DNA of 7,493 nt, from the NCBI GenBank assembly GCA_030729445.1, contig JANQXJ010000145.1, forward strand, positions 1 to 7,493, read 5' to 3'. Below, piece after piece: positions 1-6,380 of this stretch. The notes beneath the pieces are model-generated. The model was given only the letters and a program-made list of their open reading frames with translations, had not been told where the DNA came from and did not search any database. How positions within the stretch are numbered: position 1 is the first letter of the stretch; every line of letters begins with the position of its first letter. This DNA is from Limnohabitans sp. Its GTDB lineage: Bacteria > Pseudomonadota > Gammaproteobacteria > Burkholderiales > Burkholderiaceae_C. The translations under genes and the position numbers were made by a program.

Positions 1-455
1 GTTTTGAGCAGCGCGTTGGCCGTGATGGTGTTCATGCGCTCGGCCGGAAACACCAGCACCGCTTTGCCCCGCCCGCGGGCGTCGGTGCGCTGAGAAAACT
101 CCACTGCATCGCGCATCGCGTCCACCCGAATCTCTTTGCTGGGTTTGCGGGTTTTTTTGTCGATTTCGTCCTGGGCCTTTTCGGACAAAGGCCAGCCCAG
201 CTCGATCATCACCGTCTCGGGCATCAGCACTTCCAGGTCGGCGTGGGTGTGCACGGCAATCGCATGGCAGCTGGGGCAGTCGCCGCAAGCGCCCTGCGCA
301 GTGGGTTTTTCGCACAACCAGGCCGAAGCCAAAGCCAAAGCCAGTTCGTATTGGCCCAAGCCAGACGGGCCTTGTAGCAGCCAGGCGTGGCCCCGCTGGG
401 CCAGCAAATCGGTGGCTTGCCGCGTGATCCAGGGGGCGTTCAAGACGGCGCTCAT
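1..455 (-). CDS. holB: DNA polymerase III delta' subunit, N-terminal part (runs off left edge)
   Basis: The delta' subunit of the clamp-loader complex helps load the beta sliding clamp onto primed DNA in the cytoplasm. Reading the minus strand from 455 gives 151 complete codons with no stop before the window edge; the family is about 330 residues, so roughly half is present. Visible features are a degenerate P-loop, GPSGLGQ (29-35), lacking the Walker lysine as expected for a non-ATP-binding delta' subunit; a four-cysteine zinc module at C48, C57, C60 and C63; and the PAERMN..TANALLK segment near the visible end, typical of clamp-loader AAA+ domains. The start is well supported: AAAGGAG lies 6 bases upstream (complement of 462-468), and the ATG overlaps the tmk stop in an ATGA, implying translational coupling. 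The position after tmk matches the common mltG-tmk-holB order. Identity is secure; only the C-terminal half is missing. Confidence 0.93.
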   Translation of the reverse strand, partial: MSAVLNAPWITRQATDLLAQRGHAWLLQGPSGLGQYELALALASAWLCEKPTAQGACGDCPSCHAIAVHTHADLEVLMPETVMIELGWPLSEKAQDEIDKKTRKPSKEIRVDAMRDAVEFSQRTDARGRGKAVLVFPAERMNTITANALLK

Positions 456-1093
456 GTGGCGCTCCTTTGTAGCCAATCGCTCACGACGCGGGACACATCC
501 GTGCCCACAGCTTCGATGCTCTGCGCCGCGTCAATGCGGGCAAAACGGCTAGGCATGTCGGCTTGGCGGCGGGCATAACCACCACGCACAGCGGCAAAAA
601 AGTCAGCTGATTGGGACTCAAATTTATCGGGCACTCGGGCCGAAGCCAGGCGTTTAGCCGCAATCAGGGGGGGCAGGTCGAACCAAACGGTGAGGTCAGG
701 TTGCCGCAAAGTACCGTCGGGCAAAGCCTGCACCATGCGCTCAAGCTGCCCCAGCACCTGCCAGTCAAAGCCCCGCCCACCGCCCTGGTAGGCAAAGGTG
801 GCGTCGGTGAACCGGTCACACAAAACCACGTCACCTCGGGCCAATGCGGGCTCGATCACTTGCACCAAATGTTCGCGGCGGGCTGCGAACATCAACAGCG
901 CCTCCGTCAGTGGGTCCATGGGCTCGTGAAGCACCAGCTCGCGCAATTTTTCAGACAGTGGCGTGCCGCCTGGCTCACGGGTCAGCACCACCGCCCTGCC
1001 CGCTTGGCGAAAGAGTTCGGCCACGCGGGCGATGTGCGTGGACTTGCCCGCACCGTCAATGCCTTCAAAACTGATGAATGTGCCGTGTGTCAT
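452..1093 (-). CDS. tmk: Thymidylate kinase (dTMP kinase)
   Basis: Phosphorylates dTMP to dTDP with ATP, an essential cytoplasmic step in dTTP synthesis. The 213-residue product is of normal family length. The P-loop FEGIDGAGKST lies at 9-19, the TREPGG motif at 38-43, the LLMFAARREH helix that helps bind dTMP at 66-75, and the DRF signature followed by the AYQGGGR loop at 93-107. The LID region (around RVPDKFE) is somewhat shorter than I remember in E. coli Tmk, but the following FES..ADFF stretch is typical. A run of seven C lies in the DLPPL codons (complement of 667-673). The ATG at 1093 is the natural start because the P-loop begins 8 residues in, although the upstream Shine-Dalgarno is poor. 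It lies 78 bases after mltG and overlaps holB by 4 bases, so it is likely cotranscribed with both. Confidence 0.97.
   Translation of the reverse strand: MTHGTFISFEGIDGAGKSTHIARVAELFRQAGRAVVLTREPGGTPLSEKLRELVLHEPMDPLTEALLMFAARREHLVQVIEPALARGDVVLCDRFTDATFAYQGGGRGFDWQVLGQLERMVQALPDGTLRQPDLTVWFDLPPLIAAKRLASARVPDKFESQSADFFAAVRGGYARRQADMPSRFARIDAAQSIEAVGTDVSRVVSDWLQRSAT
462..468 (-). promoter_or_regulatory. Strong Shine-Dalgarno for holB inside the end of tmk
   Basis: The minus strand reads AAAGGAG here, 6 bases before the holB ATG at 455. The site lies in the last codons of tmk, so ribosomes finishing tmk would stop exactly on the holB start (ATGA overlap). It fixes the holB start. Confidence 0.8.
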
Positions 1094-1171
1094 GAGCGTC
1101 TGGAGTTGATCGTCGATTGTCGCCGATGGCGTTGAATGCTCTGGGGTCGAACTTTCACCAAGGCCCCAAGC

Positions 1172-2173
1172 TCAGCGCCCGCGCTGATACCGGTTGACAG
1201 CCCGGTTGTGTTCGTCCAGCGTGGCACTGAAGTGGCTGCTGCCGTCGCCCTTGGCCACAAAGTAAAAGGCAGAAGTTTTGGCTGGTTGCACGGCCGCCAG
1301 CAAGGATGCTTTGCCCGGCATGGCAATGGGCGTGGGCGGCAGACCGGCCCGGGTGTAGGTGTTCCAAGGGTTGTCCGTCGTCAGGTGCACGCGGCGTAAA
1401 TTGCCGTCAAAGGCCTCGCCCAAGCCATAAATCACCGTCGGATCGGTCTGTAAGCGCATGCCGATGCGCAGCCGGTTGTTGAACACACCCGAAATTTGCA
1501 CCCGGTCTTGGGCTTTGCCGGTTTCTTTTTCGACAATGCTCGCCAAAATCAGCGCTTGCTCTGCCGACTGCAAGGCAGCGCCGGGTTGCCGAGCTTCCCA
1601 AGCTTGCTGCAGGTGTTTGTCCATGGCTTTCATGGCCCGCTGCAACACCGCCAGATCGCTGGTGCCTTTGGCATAAGAATAGGTGTCTGGGTAAAAGCGC
1701 CCTTCTGGGGCCACACCGGGGCGGCCCAGTTGCGCCATCAAAGCCTCGTCTGTCAGAGCACGGCTGTCGGGTTTCAGGTTTTCGGCTTTGGCCAAGGCCT
1801 GACGCACTTGTCGCCAGTTCCAGCCCTCCACCACCGTCACGGTGCGCAGGCTTTCCTCGCCCCGCACCAGCATGCGCAGCAGACGATCTGGTGTTGTGCC
1901 GGACGCAATTTCATAACTGCCCGCCCGCATCTGGCGCGATTGGCCCGACAATCGGAACCAAGCGTAGAGCAACGTGGGCGAGGTCTGAGCGCCCGCATCG
2001 GCCACCACTTGGGCAATGGCTTGGGCCGAGGTGCCGGGCTCGATCGACAAATCGAGTGGTGTCTGACGGGTGTGCAGCGGCTGCTGAACCCACCAGAAAG
2101 CGGCGCCCAGCAGGCCCAAGGCCACCAGCAACAGGCTGGCCAACCACTTCATCAAGCCTTTGAGCACGGCCAT
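1172..2173 (-). CDS. mltG: Endolytic murein transglycosylase MltG (YceG family)
   Basis: An inner-membrane lytic transglycosylase that cleaves nascent glycan strands in the periplasm and is thought to set glycan chain length. The 333-residue protein has one N-terminal membrane anchor (about 8-28, LASLLLVALGLLGAAFWW), a LysM-like subdomain (about 35-105), and the YceG catalytic domain. The catalytic glutamate is E215 in ILASIVEKET (209-218), followed by the substrate-groove motifs FNNRL (231-235), LQTDPTVIYG (241-250) and NTYTRAGLPPTPI (271-283). AAGG sits very close to the ATG at 2173; the in-frame Met8, 21 bases downstream, has AAAGG at better spacing and would give MKWLASLL. Either start keeps the anchor. 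It heads the mltG-tmk-holB cluster, an order also found in enterobacteria, and is divergent from ygfZ. Confidence 0.96.
   Translation of the reverse strand: MAVLKGLMKWLASLLLVALGLLGAAFWWVQQPLHTRQTPLDLSIEPGTSAQAIAQVVADAGAQTSPTLLYAWFRLSGQSRQMRAGSYEIASGTTPDRLLRMLVRGEESLRTVTVVEGWNWRQVRQALAKAENLKPDSRALTDEALMAQLGRPGVAPEGRFYPDTYSYAKGTSDLAVLQRAMKAMDKHLQQAWEARQPGAALQSAEQALILASIVEKETGKAQDRVQISGVFNNRLRIGMRLQTDPTVIYGLGEAFDGNLRRVHLTTDNPWNTYTRAGLPPTPIAMPGKASLLAAVQPAKTSAFYFVAKGDGSSHFSATLDEHNRAVNRYQRGR
1173..1186. repeat. GC-rich palindrome at the end of mltG
   Basis: The sequence CAGCGCCCGCGCTG is a 6-base inverted repeat with a 2-base centre (or a 5-base stem with a 4-base loop) covering the mltG stop codon. 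It could form a small hairpin in the mRNA ahead of the 78-base mltG-tmk spacer. There is no T tract, so I do not call it a terminator. It may be chance in GC-rich DNA. Confidence 0.25.
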
Positions 2174-2204
2174 GTCCTTATTTGGGTGTTGAATCGAGGG
2201 GGGG

Positions 2205-2246
2205 ATGATAATTCACGCCTTGCCAAACGACCGAGTCGCGACATGA
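2205..2246 (+). CDS. Possible 13-residue leader ORF overlapping the ygfZ start
   Basis: ATG at 2205 is preceded by GAGGGGGGG, a good Shine-Dalgarno-like tract, and reads 13 codons (MIIHALPNDRVAT). Its TGA at 2244-2246 overlaps the ygfZ ATG at 2243-2245 in an ATGA. This geometry would couple ygfZ translation to the leader, which matters because ygfZ has no clear Shine-Dalgarno of its own. Against it, the same bases form a GATAAT -10-like box; if that is the promoter, transcription would begin after the leader start and the leader would not exist. There is no protein-level evidence, and the length is within chance expectation. Confidence 0.25.
   Translation: MIIHALPNDRVAT
2207..2212 (+). promoter_or_regulatory. 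Candidate -10 box in the mltG/ygfZ divergent spacer
   Basis: GATAAT matches the sigma-70 -10 consensus in 5 of 6 positions and lies 36 bases upstream of the ygfZ ATG, in the only AT-rich patch of the 69-base spacer. No convincing -35 lies 16-18 bases upstream; the nearest candidates have spacers of about 12 or 19 bases. The complementary strand reads ATTATC/TATCAT, so the same patch could also serve mltG in the opposite direction. A weak call. Confidence 0.3.
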
Positions 2247-3199
2247 ACAGCCCTGCAGATTTCAGCCCTGAGCTTCAACACCATTTGAATGGCAGCAGCC
2301 CCACGCCCCATTGGGGTGTGATCCAGGCCCAAGGCGAGGACGCAGCCAACTTCTTGCACAACCAACTGAGCAACGATGTGCTGCTTCTGCCCGTGGGCCA
2401 ATCGCGCTTGGCCGCTTTTTGCTCGGCCAAGGGCCGCATGCAGGCCAGCTTCATCTTGGTTAAAACCGCGCCCGACACCGTTTTGCTGGTCTTGAGCCTC
2501 GACTTGCTGGCTCAAACTCTCAAGCGCCTGTCCATGTTTGTGCTGCGGGCCAAAGTCAAAATGAGTGACGCCACGGGCCAGTGGCAGCTGCACGGCTTGA
2601 TGGGCGACAGCGCCCGTGCTGCAGTGGGCCAGGCCGCCCCTTGGCAAACCACGAACCAGGATGGGGCGCACGCGGTAGCGCTTTATCCCGCCGTGCTGGG
2701 TGAGTCTCAAATTTCTCGCGCTTTGTGGATCGCCCCGGTGGGCCAAGCCTTGCCAGCTGGCGCCGATGTGCCCACAGATGTGTGGTCCTGGTCCGAAGTG
2801 ATGAGCGGCGTGACCCTGGTCAGCCAGCCTGTGTTCGAGGCTTTTGTACCCCAAATGCTCAATTACGAATCGGTGGGTGGTGTGAATTTCAAAAAAGGCT
2901 GTTACCCCGGCCAAGAAGTGGTCGCCCGCAGCCAGTTTCGCGGCACGCTCAAGCGCCGCACAGCCCTTGTGCACAGCCCCGTGGCTTTGGCCGCCGGGCA
3001 AGACATCTTCACACCCGCCGACCCCGAGCAACCCTGCGCCACCGTGGTGCTGTGTTCCGCGCGTCCGGATGGTCAGGGTTTTAATGCACTGATCAGTGGC
3101 ACCACCGAGAGCCTGCAAACAGGCTGGCGTGTGGGCAGTTCAGAAGGCGACGCCTTGGCTCTTTTGCCTCTGCCCTATCCGCTGCTGGCAGACATCTGA
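2243..3199 (+). CDS. ygfZ: YgfZ/GcvT-domain tRNA-modifying / Fe-S cluster repair protein
   Basis: A tetrahydrofolate-binding protein of the YgfZ/CAF17 (IBA57-like) family, related in fold to aminomethyltransferase GcvT. The family supports assembly or repair of some iron-sulfur enzymes, including the MiaB tRNA-modifying enzyme. The signature KGCYPGQE is at 218-225, with the conserved functional cysteine at C220, followed by the VARSQFRGTLKRR stretch (227-239). The N-terminal domain has the family's FLHNQLSNDV (37-46) and AFCSAKGRMQASF (58-70) elements. The 318-residue length is close to the 326 of E. coli YgfZ. The reading frame stays open far upstream into antisense of mltG, but family homology starts just after ATG 2243, which I take as the start. 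No good Shine-Dalgarno is visible; the overlapping leader ORF may compensate. It diverges from mltG and converges on the hotdog-GNAT gene. Confidence 0.93.
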   Translation: MNSPADFSPELQHHLNGSSPTPHWGVIQAQGEDAANFLHNQLSNDVLLLPVGQSRLAAFCSAKGRMQASFILVKTAPDTVLLVLSLDLLAQTLKRLSMFVLRAKVKMSDATGQWQLHGLMGDSARAAVGQAAPWQTTNQDGAHAVALYPAVLGESQISRALWIAPVGQALPAGADVPTDVWSWSEVMSGVTLVSQPVFEAFVPQMLNYESVGGVNFKKGCYPGQEVVARSQFRGTLKRRTALVHSPVALAAGQDIFTPADPEQPCATVVLCSARPDGQGFNALISGTTESLQTGWRVGSSEGDALALLPLPYPLLADI

Positions 3200-3201
3200 G
3201 C

Positions 3202-3226
3202 GCCTGTAAGCGCAGCTTCAACAGGC
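3202..3226. terminator. Weak inverted repeat between convergent stop codons
   Basis: GCCTGT (3202-3207) pairs with ACAGGC (3221-3226) across a 13-base loop, in the 18-base gap between ygfZ and the convergent hotdog-GNAT gene. The right arm lies inside the latter's last codons. No T tract follows on either strand, so at best it is a weak or Rho-assisted bidirectional end. Confidence 0.2.
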
Positions 3227-4084
3227 TCCAAGTTGGCGCACCATTTCGATGTGCGCAATCCCCGCATCTTCAAAGATCGCACCATGTGGGGTAAAGCCTG
3301 AACGTTTGTAAAACCCCTCGGCGCTGCATTGGGCGTGCAAGATCACTTCTTTGTCGCCGCGGTGCTGCGCCGCGTCCATCAGGGCGTGTAGTACGCGGCG
3401 GCCCAGGTCGCTGCCGCGCATCTGCTTTTTGACGGCCATTCGGCCAATGCGGGACACCCCCGGCCCATGCTGAATCAAACGGCCTGTGGCCAAGCAAAAG
3501 CCCATGCGGTTCAGGGCCACGGCGTGCAAGGCGGTCTCGTCTTCGTGGTCCAACTCCATTTCAACGGGAACTTTTTGCTCTTGTACAAACACCTCGTGGC
3601 GCAGCGGGCTGGCGTGCTTCTGAAAATCGTGCCACGAACCCACATGCACCTGAACCATGTCTTCACCGCGCTCGAAGCCTTCGAGCATGTCGCGCAAGGG
3701 GGCCGGAATGGGTTGGCTCTTTTTAGCCACCGGGTCGGCATACACATAAACCAGTTCGCTGGTGATCAGCAGTTCATCACCCCGAAAAATCGCGCCCGCA
3801 AACGTCATGGACGAATTGCCCACGCGGTCGCAGCGCATGCACACATCCAGAAAATCGTCCATCTCGGCGCTGGCGTGGTACTCAACACTGGCCTTTTTGA
3901 CAAACAAATCGCCGCCCAACTGGTGCATGGTCTCCGCATAGGGCATGGCCAACTGCCGCCAGTAATCGGTCACGGCGGTGTCAAAGTACATGAGGTAGTG
4001 ACCGTTGAACACGATCTTTTGCATGTCCACCTCAACCCAGCGCACACGCATGCGGTGAGAAAAACGGAAGTCCTGACGTTTCAT
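3218..4084 (-). CDS. Fusion protein: YbgC-like hotdog acyl-CoA thioesterase + ElaA-like GNAT acetyltransferase
   Basis: Two enzyme domains share one 288-residue chain. Residues 5-135 form a hotdog domain of the 4-hydroxybenzoyl-CoA/YbgC thioesterase type: RWVEVDMQKIVFNGHYLMYF (15-34) carries the conserved aspartate (D20) and the GHY element. Such domains hydrolyse acyl-CoA thioesters in the cytoplasm. Residues about 145-288 are a GNAT domain with the ElaA-like LRHEVFVQEQKVP (161-173), the acetyl-CoA-binding stretch IGRMAVKKQMRGSDLG (213-228), and a C-terminal AEGFYKRSGF (255-264), which is characteristic of GNATs. I chose ATG 4084: it follows the esterase stop by 4 bases, has GAAAG 8 bases upstream, and starts MKRQDFRF just before the hotdog domain. 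An alternative ATG at 4105 adds 7 residues and overlaps the esterase. Substrates of both domains are unknown. The downstream position suggests cotranscription with the esterase. Confidence 0.9.
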   Translation of the reverse strand: MKRQDFRFSHRMRVRWVEVDMQKIVFNGHYLMYFDTAVTDYWRQLAMPYAETMHQLGGDLFVKKASVEYHASAEMDDFLDVCMRCDRVGNSSMTFAGAIFRGDELLITSELVYVYADPVAKKSQPIPAPLRDMLEGFERGEDMVQVHVGSWHDFQKHASPLRHEVFVQEQKVPVEMELDHEDETALHAVALNRMGFCLATGRLIQHGPGVSRIGRMAVKKQMRGSDLGRRVLHALMDAAQHRGDKEVILHAQCSAEGFYKRSGFTPHGAIFEDAGIAHIEMVRQLGAC

Positions 4085-4088
4085 GGGA

Positions 4089-5051
4089 TCAACTTTCAAA
4101 AGCATGTTTCAAAGCCCGGCCCGCATCTGCGTGCGCTTGCAGGGCGTCAGGAATGGCGCGGCCCATGGTGATGAAGCCATGCACCACGCCTTTGTAAATC
4201 TCCAGATCAACCGCCACACCCGCCATGCGCAGGGTATCGGCGTATTGCACGCCCTCGTCCACCAGCGGATCGCATTCGGCCAGGCCTATCCAAGCCGGAG
4301 CCAGACCCGAGTGATCGGGGGCGTTCATCGGGGCAAAGCGCCAATCGTCCCGGTCTGCTTGGTCGATGTAGTTGTCAAAAAACCAGTCGACTGTCGCCTT
4401 GTCGAGCATGAAGCCTTCGGCAAAGGTGTGGTGCGAAGCGGTGTCTTGACGGGCAATGCAGCCGGGGTAATACAGCAGCTGTAGGCGCAGGGGCAGGCCC
4501 ACATCACGGGCCATCAGGGCGCACACGGCGGCCAAAGTGCCCCCAGCGCTGTCGCCGCCCACGGCCAGGCGCGTAGCGTCCAAACCCAGTGCCTGGCCAT
4601 GCTGGTGCAGCCAATTCAGGGCGTCCCAGCTGTCGTGCACCGCCGTTGGAAAGCGGTGCTCGGGCGCGAGCCGATAGTCCAGCGAAACCACGGCGCAGTG
4701 GCCCTTTCGTGAGAGTTGGCGGCACAACACGTCGTGGGTCGACAGGCTCCCGACCGAGAAACCACCGCCGTGGATGTACAGCAGCACAGGCAAAGCGGTC
4801 TCACTTCTAGGGGCATACAGCCGGGCGGGCATGGCGTGGCCATCGCGGGCTGGCAATGTGATGTTTTCCAGCCGGTCCACTTGGGGAGCGGGTTGCAAGT
4901 CGAGCATCGGCCCGCCAATGTCGTAAAACTCACGCGCCTGTTCCGGTGTCATGGCGGCCATGGGCGGGCGGCCTGCGCGGTGCACCCGCTCGATCAGGCT
5001 GCGTGTGGCGGCATTCAACAAGGCGCGGGGGTGGGTGTGGTGGCTGCTCAT
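4089..5051 (-). CDS. Alpha/beta hydrolase, hormone-sensitive lipase (family IV) esterase
   Basis: A serine hydrolase expected to cleave short acyl esters or lactones in the cytoplasm; no signal peptide is seen. The 320 residues match the usual 300-320 of bacterial family IV esterases. The oxyanion-hole motif HGGGF is at 94-98, the DYRLAPEH segment at 125-132, and the nucleophile elbow GGDSAGG at 165-171 with serine S168. The acid is probably D261 in ECDPLVDEG, and the catalytic histidine H291 in VVHGF. All family motifs are intact. The frame stays open upstream to a TTG at 5132, but ATG 5051 gives the family-length N-terminus (MSSHHTHPRALLNAATRS); its Shine-Dalgarno is poor. It is the first gene of a unit with the hotdog-GNAT gene 4 bases downstream, and is divergent from the iron-dependent dehydrogenase. 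The substrate is not determined. Confidence 0.92.
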   Translation of the reverse strand: MSSHHTHPRALLNAATRSLIERVHRAGRPPMAAMTPEQAREFYDIGGPMLDLQPAPQVDRLENITLPARDGHAMPARLYAPRSETALPVLLYIHGGGFSVGSLSTHDVLCRQLSRKGHCAVVSLDYRLAPEHRFPTAVHDSWDALNWLHQHGQALGLDATRLAVGGDSAGGTLAAVCALMARDVGLPLRLQLLYYPGCIARQDTASHHTFAEGFMLDKATVDWFFDNYIDQADRDDWRFAPMNAPDHSGLAPAWIGLAECDPLVDEGVQYADTLRMAGVAVDLEIYKGVVHGFITMGRAIPDALQAHADAGRALKHAFES

Positions 5052-5227
5052 GGGTAGGAAGGCGGGGGACGTTATCGATGCCAGCAGACGAGCGCGTCGC
5101 CAAACAAGGGTGACAGCCCTGGTGTGGCGCAAGCTGGTTCTTAGATCAAAATGGGTTTACATCGTACAACGCCCTGCCCCGCCGTTCTGTCGCCTCCGAA
5201 CCCGGGCTTTTGATTGGAGTTTTTCTC
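5052..5227. promoter_or_regulatory. Divergent intergenic region between esterase and dehydrogenase
   Basis: The 176 bases must hold promoters for both flanking divergent genes. A comparatively AT-rich patch spans about 5137-5170. On the plus strand TTAGAT (5141-5146) and TACAAC (5165-5170) are 18 bases apart; on the minus strand TTGTAC (5164-5169) and TCTAAG (5140-5145) are also 18 apart. Each hexamer fits consensus poorly (3-4 of 6), so these are candidates only. I found no clear operator palindrome and no small gene. Confidence 0.35.
5214..5219 (+). promoter_or_regulatory. Ribosome binding site of the iron-dependent dehydrogenase
   Basis: TTGGAG lies 8 bases before ATG 5228. It selects this ATG over an in-frame TTG at 5210, which would put the site inside the coding sequence. 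Confidence 0.7.
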
Positions 5228-6364
5228 ATGTCCTTCATCAACTATGTCACCCAGATCCAAATCGACTTTGGCGCCGTCAAACTGTTGCAAGCCGAATGTG
5301 AGCGTGTGGGCATCCACAAGCCCTTGATCGTGACCGATGCGGGTGTGAAAGCCGCAGGCGTGTTGCAAAAAGCCCTCGACGCCCTGCCGGGCCTGCCCGT
5401 CACCGTTTTTGATCAGACGCCCTCCAACCCCACCGAGTCGGCAGTTCGCGCCGCAGCGGCCATGTTCAATGCCAATGGCTGCGATGGTCTGATCGCGGTG
5501 GGCGGTGGCTCGGCCATCGACTGCGCAAAGGGCGTGGCCATTTCTGTGAGCCACGAAGGCCCGCTCAAAACCTACGCCACCATCGAAGGCGGCTCGCTGA
5601 AAATCACCGATCGCGTCGCCCCCATCATCGCTGTGCCCACCACCAGTGGCACCGGCAGCGAGGTGGCGCGGGGAGCGATTTTGATCTTGGATGATGGCCG
5701 TAAAGTCGGTTTCCACTCTTGGTTCATCGTGCCCAAAGCGGCCATTTGCGACCCCGAATTGACCTTGGGCCTTCCGCCCATCCTGACGGCGGCCACGGGC
5801 ATGGACGCGGTGGCGCACTGCATGGAAACCTTCATGGCGGCGCCCTTTAACCCACCTGCCGACGGCATCGCGCTCGATGGCCTGGCCCGAGGCTGGGCGC
5901 ACATCGAACGCGCCACGGTCAATGGCCAGGACCGCGAAGCACGCCTGAACATGATGAGCGCCAGCATGCAAGGCGCCATGGCCTTCCAAAAGGGTTTGGG
6001 CTGCGTGCACTCGCTCAGTCACAGCCTAGGCGGCGTGAATCCGCGCCTGCACCACGGCACTTTGAACGCCATGTTTTTGCCAGCGGTGGTGATGTTCAAC
6101 GCGACGGCTGAAAGTGTGCAAAAAGAAAATCGCCTCAACCGCATGGCCCAGGCCATGGGCCTGCAAAGTGGCTCGGACATCCCTGACGCCATCCGCGACA
6201 TGTGCGCCCGCTTGGGGCTGCCCACAGGCTTGGGGGCAATGGGCGTGACCGAGGGCTTGTTTGATCAGGTCATCAGCGGGGCGCTGGCCGACCACTGCCA
6301 CAAGACCAACCCGCGTATCGCCTCGGCGGACGAATACCGCGACATGTTGCTGACCAGCTTGTGA
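5228..6364 (+). CDS. Iron-containing (group III) alcohol dehydrogenase, 4-hydroxybutyrate dehydrogenase (Gbd)-like
   Basis: An NAD(P)-dependent metal alcohol dehydrogenase of 378 residues, normal for group III. The nucleotide-binding domain has VGGGSAIDCAKG (91-102) and PTTSGTGSEVARG (137-149). The metal site is read as D193 and H197 in GMDAVAHCMETF, H261 in VHSLSHSLGG (260-269), and H275 or H276 in LHHGTLNAMFLP; H265 is the conserved second histidine. The N-terminus, the segment FDQTPSNPTE (61-70) and DHCHKTNPR (355-363) closely resemble my memory of the Cupriavidus/Ralstonia 4-hydroxybutyrate dehydrogenase, which oxidises 4-hydroxybutyrate to succinate semialdehyde. The loop between LGG and LHHG seems about 4 residues shorter than in that enzyme. 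Family membership is secure; the substrate assignment is inference from recalled similarity. It diverges from the esterase and converges on the lipoprotein gene 16 bases away. Confidence 0.93.
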   Translation: MSFINYVTQIQIDFGAVKLLQAECERVGIHKPLIVTDAGVKAAGVLQKALDALPGLPVTVFDQTPSNPTESAVRAAAAMFNANGCDGLIAVGGGSAIDCAKGVAISVSHEGPLKTYATIEGGSLKITDRVAPIIAVPTTSGTGSEVARGAILILDDGRKVGFHSWFIVPKAAICDPELTLGLPPILTAATGMDAVAHCMETFMAAPFNPPADGIALDGLARGWAHIERATVNGQDREARLNMMSASMQGAMAFQKGLGCVHSLSHSLGGVNPRLHHGTLNAMFLPAVVMFNATAESVQKENRLNRMAQAMGLQSGSDIPDAIRDMCARLGLPTGLGAMGVTEGLFDQVISGALADHCHKTNPRIASADEYRDMLLTSL

Positions 6365-6380
6365 TCCATAACTGGGGTGG

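Noticed and set aside
320..345. Short GCCAAA tandem repeat
   Set aside because: It lies in holB and encodes the LALALAS stretch of a helix; only about two copies, explained by coding sequence.
1496..2242. Long plus-strand open frame antisense to mltG, continuous with ygfZ (would make a 567-residue protein)
   Set aside because: The stretch has no recognisable domain and is low-complexity His/Gln/Gly-rich, typical of GC-rich antisense shadows. mltG on the opposite strand has full family motifs, and ygfZ homology starts just after 2243.
2213..3118. 301-residue minus-strand open frame antisense to ygfZ
   Set aside because: No domain is visible and it lies wholly opposite a well-supported YgfZ with KGCYPGQE; a codon-bias shadow.
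3467..4171. 234-residue plus-strand open frame antisense to the hotdog-GNAT gene and the end of the esterase
   Set aside because: It overlaps two confident genes on the other strand and shows no family features.
5052..5132. N-terminal extension of the esterase to TTG 5132
   Set aside because: It would add 27 arginine-rich residues not typical of family IV esterases; ATG 5051 gives the usual length.
5141..6022. 293-residue minus-strand open frame antisense to the dehydrogenase
   Set aside because: Composition is His/Gly/Arg-rich without motifs, and the plus-strand gene carries all group III dehydrogenase signatures.
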